Shown piece after piece: positions 6,698 to 12,016 of a stretch of 12,016 bases of DNA. The position numbers were made by a program, and so were the translations under genes. Origin of the DNA: Verrucomicrobiota bacterium (lineage in GTDB: Bacteria; Verrucomicrobiota; Verrucomicrobiia; Verrucomicrobiales; DEV007); the NCBI GenBank assembly GCA_020629815.1, contig JAHDCN010000043.1:2716-14731 (forward strand), in the 5' to 3' direction. The notes under the pieces were generated by a model. The model searched no databases, was not told the DNA's origin, and was given only the letters and a program-made list of their open reading frames with translations. How positions within the stretch are numbered: position 1 is the first letter of the stretch; each line of letters opens with the position of its first letter.

Positions 6698-7798
6698 TCA
6701 GCGAGTAGATGCGACGCCAACCTTCGGATGGGAACTGGAGTAGCGAGGATTCAATTGGTTCACGATTGCATCGATCGCTGCAAAATTGCTGCCCGTGTTA
6801 TTCTTCGTGAACTCCCGGGTCAACGTTTCAATTTCCTCCGCTGTCTTGGTGAATTGCGCCTGTTGCCCGGTAGTGAATGCCAAAGCACTGGTGATCGCGA
6901 TGGCGCGGTCATACTCCGGGATTTTTACTTTTGCCTGAACTTCTTTCATCGACCGCAAGATTCGCTGCACTTCGATCGTGTGTTGCACTCCGAAGGTATA
7001 GCGCCCGTCCTTCAACTTGATAAAGTTTCCATTGCTGTCGACCGGAGCATCCTGCGCAAAGGCCATTGCCTTCAGCGTCGAGGAAAGATGCAATAGTTTA
7101 CCCGTCAGATAGAGCATGCGTTTCCTGGATGAAGGAATTGGCTGAATCTGACTGGTATGACTTTTGGTCGAACGGCCGGCCTTCTGTATCAGAAAATTGT
7201 GATTCGCCTCACCGGAATACCAGGAAAGCAGTTCGAAGCCGCGAGACACAGCAGGATGCCCCGCTTGATTGACCAGCTGCTCGTCATCAATCACGTGACA
7301 CTCGTAGCAGGTCTTGGATGTGGAATGAATATCGCCCGGATGATTCATTCCCAGGTTGGTAGCTCGAGCGATTCGTTCTCCCCGCGAGAGGGATTTCTTA
7401 TTGTGATGATCAATCCATTTGTCGCCACTGCCATGGCAGGATTCACAACTGACCGCCGCTGTTGTTTGCGGTGATCCGGAAAAAGCTTCCTGAGTGTAGT
7501 GACATCTCACGCAGCTGGCTTTGGTCATGATGTCATTCTCGCTGATACCGAGAATGGATATGATGTCTTTGGCTGCCTGGGTTTTGGCAAGAGTCTCGTA
7601 GGAGCGTGCGTGAGCACTTTGCTCCCAACTCTCGAGCATTTCTTCATGACATTCGCCACAGGATTCAACACCCACGTTTTCAATGGGGTTTTGTGGCGGC
7701 CGCTGCGCTTGTGTTTCGTGTTTCGCGAGCAATGAAAGGGAAATGAGGAGAACCGGGACTTTGCAGATGGAATGCAAGTGATGGTGAAAAGGTCCCAT
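6698..7798 (-). CDS. Exported tetraheme cytochrome c, c554-like
   Basis: A 366-residue periplasmic cytochrome. The N-terminus has a His-rich n-region, a hydrophobic VPVLLISLSLLA segment and a likely cleavage after TQA near residue 31. Four canonical heme c attachment sites are present: CGECH at 47-51, CVRCH at 96-100, CESCH at 118-122 and CYECH at 164-168. Candidate distal ligands include His63 (SAHA), His153, His181 and His200; the opening CxxCH followed by a W..SAHA segment is typical of the cytochrome c554 family. A motif near 178-202 (AGHP to ANHNF) recurs in related multiheme proteins. The C-terminal 160 residues lack heme sites and are mainly helical. It would carry electrons in the periplasm; donor and acceptor are not identifiable. 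It is divergent from a pentaheme cytochrome across 69 bases and is followed by the YkgJ-like gene. ATG 7798 is the only credible start; an in-frame TAA lies at 7846-7844. Confidence 0.92.
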   Translation of the reverse strand: MGPFHHHLHSICKVPVLLISLSLLAKHETQAQRPPQNPIENVGVESCGECHEEMLESWEQSAHARSYETLAKTQAAKDIISILGISENDIMTKASCVRCHYTQEAFSGSPQTTAAVSCESCHGSGDKWIDHHNKKSLSRGERIARATNLGMNHPGDIHSTSKTCYECHVIDDEQLVNQAGHPAVSRGFELLSWYSGEANHNFLIQKAGRSTKSHTSQIQPIPSSRKRMLYLTGKLLHLSSTLKAMAFAQDAPVDSNGNFIKLKDGRYTFGVQHTIEVQRILRSMKEVQAKVKIPEYDRAIAITSALAFTTGQQAQFTKTAEEIETLTREFTKNNTGSNFAAIDAIVNQLNPRYSSSHPKVGVASTR

Positions 7799-7867
7799 AT
7801 TTCTAGGAATTATTAATTTATCTTGATAATATTGTGTTTTTAATTAATATTTGCGTAATATTTATTG
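7799..7867. promoter_or_regulatory. AT-rich divergent promoter region between two multiheme cytochromes
   Basis: This 69-base spacer must carry the promoters of both cytochrome genes. Counted GC in 7801-7860 is 10 of 60 bases. For the plus strand a possible sigma70 pair is TTGATA at 7823-7828 and TAATAT at 7845-7850 with a 16-base gap. For the minus strand a possible -10 is TATTAT (complement of 7826-7831), without a good -35. Neither gene has a clear Shine-Dalgarno. Exact promoter positions are guesses. Confidence 0.5.
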
Positions 7868-10789
7868 ATGCTTCTAAAATTACCATATTTTTTAGAAAAA
7901 AATAGGGCAAAAGTTGCCAAAACCTCGAGAGAAAGAGGTTTTTTTGCGCTTTTGGCGGCTGGTGCACTCGTTTTGGGGCCTGGGAATGCACCTGCTCAGG
8001 AAGTGAAACCTGAAGAATCAGGTACAGCATTTCCCGCTCCGGCGATCTCTTCTGAGGAAAAGAAGCCCGAATCTGTGGCCCCTGTCGAAGAAACTGAAAA
8101 ACCCGCGCCCCCTCTGGTAGAGCCCGATGATCCTCAAGTGACCAAGCCGGAGCACGAAACGAAACCGAAAGCAACTCCGGCTACAACAGAAGGCGAAGCG
8201 CCCGAGCCGGATGTTACTCCTGCTATTCCTCCGCCAAGTACAGTCACGGAGGCTACGAAGTCATCAGCGTCTGCAAAGCCTGCGAAGAAGAAGCCCGAGA
8301 CTCCAGATGATATTCACCGATCCTTCCTGGCGAAGTTGAAAGCCGAGAACCGCTACCCGACTGCGGCGAGCTGTGCTCAGTGTCACCCGGACCACTACGA
8401 TGAGTGGTCTGTTTCACCTCATGCCTACGCCATGATGAGTCCGGTTTTCAATTCGATGCATGCATTTCTGGTAGACCGGACGTCGGGAACGACCGGCGAT
8501 TTCTGCATTCGCTGTCATACACCTGCCGGCATGGAGCAGGAGCACGATATGTTTGGCAGTACCTTGCTGAGACCGACTGCAGTGGTCGAAGGGGTTTCCT
8601 GTATTGTCTGTCACCGGGTTGAAAAAGATTTCGGAAATATCAGCGGTCGTTTCCCAATCGAAAAAGGTCCGCTCAGCGACCCTGTATATGGTCCCAACGG
8701 AAATGCCGTGCTTGATGCTGCGATCAAAGGCGAAGAATTTGGGCTGGTCACCAAAAAGGACGAAGTCGGCAAGCTGGTTCACCAAAAAGCTCACAAGAGT
8801 CCCGCCATCGAGCGCTCGGCGCAGTGTGCCATGTGTCACGACGTGAACTCCCCGGCCGGGATTCGTCTTGAGTCTGCTTTCACCGACTACAAAAACTCTC
8901 CGGCTGCCAAAGAGGGAACCAGCTGTCAGGATTGCCACATGGGCAAAACACCGGGTGCCATGTTGCCTGATTCACAGCGATTCAAAGGGGACGGTCACGA
9001 CCACAACTTTGCCTGGGGACCATCGGCGCGGGTGAAAAACTCCTCGATCGATTCGGGTGAAGGACTTCCCACCAAGTCAAAGAAGCGAACCAACCACATG
9101 TTCATCGGGCCCGACTACAGCATCGTGCACCCAGGGCTGTTTCCGCATTCCGTGGATGCGATGGAGTTCACCTATGCCAACCGTTTCAAAAAGGTGCTCA
9201 CCGAAGAGAACAAAGCGCTGTCCGACTACCTGCAGAAAGTGAAGAAAGAGCTGACCGATGAAGAGAAGCACCGCCGTGAAATCGCGACGCTGCGCAAGGC
9301 GACAAAAGAGGCCGGCTACAATGCCAAGTCCGACTGGATTACCTTCAATTGGGTTGATGGTTGGGGCACCAAAGCATTTGAAGAAGACCTTTCTGATTCT
9401 GCGAGAAAGGCCAGACTGAAAGGTGTTGGATTCCCGTGGAATGATCCCAAAGATGAAGCCGGAGCTCGGGTTCGTCGGGAAAGAGCGCGACTGCTGCTCG
9501 ACCGCCAATTTAACCTGCTCAACAAAGCTCATGCCGAGCGGACCCGGATTCTACGCCGCGGTTTGCAACTGGGCGAGTTTCAGGTGACCCGCAATGATCG
9601 GAAAGGCTTTGAGTTTCACGTCAATGTTCACAACGGAACCAACGGTCATTCCGTGCCGACCGGGTTTGATGCGGAGCGGGTGATGTTTCTCGAAGCGACT
9701 TTGTATGATTGTCACGGGCGGGTTTTGCTTCGCTCCGGAGACCGGGATCCCAACGGTGATATTCGCGATCTGCACTCTGCCTTTGTTCATGCCCAGGCAC
9801 CGAAAGAAGGCAAGTGGCTCGACATGACATCCTGGAAAGAGCCTGCCGGTTTGCCTCGAACCAAGGAGGACTACGAGTGGCGTCCGGATCCTTACCTGTT
9901 CTCACTGCAGTCGAAATTCATTGTGCAAAACCTTGTTGGTGGCGAGCGCGAGCAGATTCTCCCATTGCCGATATCGTTCGACCCTCTGCCATTTACCCGC
10001 CCCTCTACACTGGCTCACGCACACACCGGTCGGGCTGGTCCAGCACGGAAAAAGTTTCGCTCCATTCCTGCCCTCGGCTCTCGCAAAGCTCAATACAAGC
10101 TCGCCAAGCACCAGCTCACTCACGAAGGCCCTTACACCATTCGCTTTCGCCTGATTGCCCAAATGGTTCCGGTGAATTTGATCAAGCAAATCTCCCCCGT
10201 GGGATTCGACTACAACCTGTCACCGGCCGAGGTCGGTCGTCTCGTTGCCTACGGGCACAAAGTGAGCCGCTCCGGAGTGAGAAAAGGCGGAGCCGTCACC
10301 GTTTGGGAAAAGACTATCAAAGGCATCGTGCCCGGAAGCGGGGGAGGGCTGACCAAGAGCTTCCTGCCGACCAACGCCGAGATCTATCATATTCCCGAGT
10401 CGGAGTATCCATTTCCTCACATTTCCGATGCCGAGCTGGCAGCACGCCGGGCAGCGCTGTCGAAAGTGGCCGAGGTCAAAGATTTCGTCATTCAAAACCT
10501 GGGCCCACTTCGGCCTGAACTGTGGCCCGGAGGAGTTCCGGAAGGGCTGCCTATGTTGCCGCCGATTGATCTCTTCGCCGACGAGGAAACCGTTCAACCA
10601 TCGCTGTTCCCCGATCGGAAGCCCAAAGCGATTGTTGAGAACGTAGCTGCGCTGGAAGAAGGCCTCGACAAAGTCGCGGAAGGAGAGAAAAAAACGGAAG
10701 CCGACTCGCCGCCTCAGATAATTGCCGAACCCGTGACCGGCGACGAAGAACTGGCCAACCCGCCACCGGGAGCCGAGCCTGCCGAATAG
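7868..10789 (+). CDS. Exported pentaheme cytochrome c with disordered Pro/Glu-rich linkers
   Basis: A 973-residue protein from ATG 7868 (TTG 7865 adds one residue). A long basic n-region is followed by FFALLAAGALVLG and probable cleavage after APA or PAQ near residue 44. Residues about 45-145 are a low-complexity Pro/Glu/Ala/Lys/Thr linker, suitable to span or tether in the envelope. Five heme c sites follow: CAQCH 169-173, CIRCH 213-217, CIVCH 245-249, CAMCH 320-324 and CQDCH 353-357, with SPHAYAMMSPVF between the first two as a probable ligand segment. Residues about 440-560 are helical and charged; from about 590 a beta-rich domain contains NGTNGHSVPTGF, a motif seen C-terminally in other large multiheme cytochromes. 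The last 60 residues are again Pro/Glu-rich. It probably works in periplasmic or cell-surface electron transfer with the divergent tetraheme protein. Whether it is an enzyme or a carrier cannot be decided. Confidence 0.92.
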   Translation: MLLKLPYFLEKNRAKVAKTSRERGFFALLAAGALVLGPGNAPAQEVKPEESGTAFPAPAISSEEKKPESVAPVEETEKPAPPLVEPDDPQVTKPEHETKPKATPATTEGEAPEPDVTPAIPPPSTVTEATKSSASAKPAKKKPETPDDIHRSFLAKLKAENRYPTAASCAQCHPDHYDEWSVSPHAYAMMSPVFNSMHAFLVDRTSGTTGDFCIRCHTPAGMEQEHDMFGSTLLRPTAVVEGVSCIVCHRVEKDFGNISGRFPIEKGPLSDPVYGPNGNAVLDAAIKGEEFGLVTKKDEVGKLVHQKAHKSPAIERSAQCAMCHDVNSPAGIRLESAFTDYKNSPAAKEGTSCQDCHMGKTPGAMLPDSQRFKGDGHDHNFAWGPSARVKNSSIDSGEGLPTKSKKRTNHMFIGPDYSIVHPGLFPHSVDAMEFTYANRFKKVLTEENKALSDYLQKVKKELTDEEKHRREIATLRKATKEAGYNAKSDWITFNWVDGWGTKAFEEDLSDSARKARLKGVGFPWNDPKDEAGARVRRERARLLLDRQFNLLNKAHAERTRILRRGLQLGEFQVTRNDRKGFEFHVNVHNGTNGHSVPTGFDAERVMFLEATLYDCHGRVLLRSGDRDPNGDIRDLHSAFVHAQAPKEGKWLDMTSWKEPAGLPRTKEDYEWRPDPYLFSLQSKFIVQNLVGGEREQILPLPISFDPLPFTRPSTLAHAHTGRAGPARKKFRSIPALGSRKAQYKLAKHQLTHEGPYTIRFRLIAQMVPVNLIKQISPVGFDYNLSPAEVGRLVAYGHKVSRSGVRKGGAVTVWEKTIKGIVPGSGGGLTKSFLPTNAEIYHIPESEYPFPHISDAELAARRAALSKVAEVKDFVIQNLGPLRPELWPGGVPEGLPMLPPIDLFADEETVQPSLFPDRKPKAIVENVAALEEGLDKVAEGEKKTEADSPPQIIAEPVTGDEELANPPPGAEPAE
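7872..7897 (+). repeat. Start-proximal inverted repeat of the pentaheme gene
   Basis: TTCTAAAA at 7872-7879 is perfectly complementary to TTTTAGAA at 7890-7897 across a 10-base loop. It begins one base after ATG 7868-7870. The stem is AT-rich and weak, but it sits where ribosomes initiate and just before a second, terminator-like hairpin. Confidence 0.5.
7919..7945 (+). terminator. Terminator-like hairpin inside signal-peptide codons of the pentaheme cytochrome
   Basis: AAAACCTC at 7919-7926 pairs perfectly with GAGGTTTT at 7935-7942 over an 8-base loop and is followed by T residues through 7945 (seven in all from 7939). The form is that of a rho-independent terminator, but it lies 51 bases inside the reading frame. 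It could act as a polarity or attenuation site when translation is slow, or be a chance product of Arg/Glu/Phe codons. Confidence 0.4.
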
Positions 10790-10804
10790 CCGCATTCTGC
10801 TGAC

Positions 10805-10866
10805 ACCCAACAGGGTTGACTCACCGACCATACCCTGTTAGGTCAGCGACCATACCCTGTTGGGTC
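10805..10866 (+). promoter_or_regulatory. Three-copy palindromic element upstream of the cystathionine synthase
   Basis: ACCCAACAGGGT at 10805-10816 is the exact reverse complement of ACCCTGTTGGGT at 10854-10865; ACCCTGTTAGGT at 10832-10843 differs by one base. The last two sit within a 20-base direct repeat (10825-10844 and 10847-10866, period 22, 19 of 20 identical). Each unit is itself an ACCC-N4-GGGT-type dyad. A TTGACT (10816-10821) resembling a -35 box overlaps the first unit. This could be a set of operators at about two helical turns, or an RNA leader in which the first unit pairs with either of the others. There is no T-tract. Confidence 0.6.
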
Positions 10867-10873
10867 TGGAAAG

Positions 10874-12016
10874 ATGGCAAAGGAAAACAGCGACGAAGGC
10901 TTTGAAACACGGGCGATTCACTCGGGGCGGGATTTCGTTTCCGATACCGGGACGGTGACGCCTCCGGTGTGGTTGACTTCGACTTTTGAATACGGCAACC
11001 CGAATGGTTTCGACTACACCCGCTCGGGTAATCCCAATTTCCGCCTGCTCGATCAGACCGTCGCCAGCCTGGAGTCGGCGCAATTTGCCACCTGCTTTGG
11101 CAGTGGGGTTTCGGCGATCACCGCTGTCGTCTCGACTCTGTCTTTGGGCGATGTAGTGGTGGCAGAGGAAAATATCTATGGCTGCACGTTTCGCCTGTTT
11201 GCGCAGGTGTTCGCCAAGTTCGGTGTAGAGATTCGTTATCTCGATTTCACCGATTCAGCCTCGTTGGAAAAGATTGCCGATCATGATCCGGCGCTGGTTT
11301 GGATCGAATCGCCGACCAATCCGAATCTGAAGATCATCGATATTGCTGCTGTCGCTGATGCGACTCACGCGGCGAACAGCACGCTCATTGTCGATAACAC
11401 TTTCGCCAGCAGCTTCCTGCAACGCCCGCTCGAGCTGGGCGCCGACCTGTCGCTGATTTCCCTGACCAAATACACCAACGGCCACTCCGATGCGCTGGTG
11501 GGTTCGGTGTGCACCAATTCCGAAGAGTGGCAGGAGAAAATGATCTTCGCGCAGAAAGCTCTCGGTTTGCAGCCTTCGCCGATGGACTGCTGGCTGTCGC
11601 TGCGCGGTGCCAAAACGGAGGCGATCCGGATGGAGCGTCACTGTGCGAATGCTCTTCGGTTTGCGGAGTTTTTGGAAAACGACACCGATGCCAAGTGGGT
11701 GCGCTATCCGTTTTTGCCGTCGCATCCGCAGTATGAGATTGCGAAGAAGCAGATGTCGGGCGGATCCGGAATCGTCACCGTGGACTTTGGTCGCGATTTG
11801 GAATCAACGATGCAGTTGGTCGAGAACCTGCAGTATTTCCCCAAAGCAGAAAGCCTGGGTGGGATCGAATCGCTGTGTTGCCATCCCGCCTCGATGACTC
11901 ATGCCAGTGTGCCAAAAGAAACCCGCGAAGCGGTCGGCATCACCGATTCGATGGTGCGCTTTTCTGTTGGAATTGAAACCGTGGACGATTTGATCGCGGA
12001 TGTGAAACAGGCTTTG
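10874..12016 (+). CDS. metB: Cystathionine gamma-synthase/lyase family PLP enzyme (3' end off window)
   Basis: Cys/Met metabolism PLP enzyme, most likely cystathionine gamma-synthase, joining an activated homoserine and cysteine into cystathionine in methionine synthesis. I translated 381 codons from ATG 10874 without a stop to the window end; the family is about 380-400 residues, so it is nearly complete. Visible marks: FDYTRSGNPN near 46-55 (Tyr48 and Arg50 contacting the neighbouring subunit's PLP), FGSGVSAI near 75-82, Tyr102, ESPTNP near 145-150, Asp174 in VDNTF, the PLP lysine Lys199 in SLTKYTNGHSD, ESLGGIESL near 326-334, HPASMTHA near 337-344, and Arg361 in VRFSVG for the substrate carboxylate. 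Numbering is close to what I recall for E. coli MetB. Gamma-lyase, beta-lyase or sulfhydrylase activity cannot be excluded by motifs alone. A GGAAAG directly precedes ATG as a close ribosome site. The three-copy repeat 5' to it is the likely control region. Confidence 0.9.
   Translation, partial: MAKENSDEGFETRAIHSGRDFVSDTGTVTPPVWLTSTFEYGNPNGFDYTRSGNPNFRLLDQTVASLESAQFATCFGSGVSAITAVVSTLSLGDVVVAEENIYGCTFRLFAQVFAKFGVEIRYLDFTDSASLEKIADHDPALVWIESPTNPNLKIIDIAAVADATHAANSTLIVDNTFASSFLQRPLELGADLSLISLTKYTNGHSDALVGSVCTNSEEWQEKMIFAQKALGLQPSPMDCWLSLRGAKTEAIRMERHCANALRFAEFLENDTDAKWVRYPFLPSHPQYEIAKKQMSGGSGIVTVDFGRDLESTMQLVENLQYFPKAESLGGIESLCCHPASMTHASVPKETREAVGITDSMVRFSVGIETVDDLIADVKQAL

Noticed and set aside
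6308..7096. 262-codon plus-strand frame opposite the YkgJ-like and tetraheme genes
   Set aside because: The minus strand carries clear cysteine clusters and CxxCH heme motifs here; this frame has no family features.
9814..10518. 234-codon frame overlapping the pentaheme gene in another frame
   Set aside because: Arg/Ser-rich shadow translation of the cytochrome coding sequence with no domain.
10220..10831. 203-codon antisense frame over the pentaheme C-terminus
   Set aside because: Shadow of the Pro/Glu-rich coding region; no ribosome site or recognisable product.
1..12016. Desulfurase and cystathionine synthase at the two edges as one sulfur pathway
   Set aside because: They are about 10 kb apart on opposite strands with unrelated operons between them; shared sulfur chemistry alone is not evidence of a linked system.

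Overview
The window looks like chromosomal DNA of a Gram-negative bacterium with a rich set of exported proteins. Tandem DUF1080 (3-keto-disaccharide hydrolase-type) domains, multiheme c554-type cytochromes with Pro/Glu-rich linkers, mostly weak or absent Shine-Dalgarno sites and mid-50s GC in most genes fit Verrucomicrobiota, with Planctomycetota as the alternative. This placement is an inference from gene content; no rRNA or marker gene is present.

Layout. (1) 1-1056, minus: group I cysteine desulfurase, C-terminus cut by the window edge. (2) 1174-5922, plus: a co-directional block of a secreted tandem-DUF1080 protein, an AT-rich hypothetical gene abutting it, a secreted M1 aminopeptidase with C-terminal HEAT-like repeats overlapping the hypothetical by 4 bases (ATGA), and a small glycine-zipper protein. 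A strong rho-independent terminator at 5949-5985 closes the block. (3) 7798-5984, minus: an exported tetraheme c554-like cytochrome followed 33 bases later by a 10-cysteine YkgJ/DUF3109-like protein, converging on the same terminator. (4) 7868-10789, plus: an exported pentaheme cytochrome, divergent from the tetraheme gene across a 69-base, roughly 17% GC spacer. (5) 10874-12016, plus: cystathionine gamma-synthase-type enzyme cut by the right edge, preceded by a three-copy palindromic element.

How it may work together. Region 2 reads as exported degradation of glycans and peptides. Regions 3 and 4 read as a nine-heme periplasmic electron-transfer module with an accessory metal-binding protein; its substrate cannot be told from sequence. 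The two edge genes are PLP enzymes of sulfur amino acid and Fe-S metabolism and are probably unrelated neighbours.

The signals not explained by ordinary coding are: a 12-base word occurring four times around the cytochrome/YkgJ genes, two copies forming a perfect 13-bp hairpin inside the YkgJ 5' coding region; a terminator-like hairpin inside the pentaheme signal-peptide codons; and the three-copy ACCC-N4-GGGT-type element upstream of the cystathionine synthase. No tRNA, rRNA, CRISPR array, insertion sequence or phage gene was seen.
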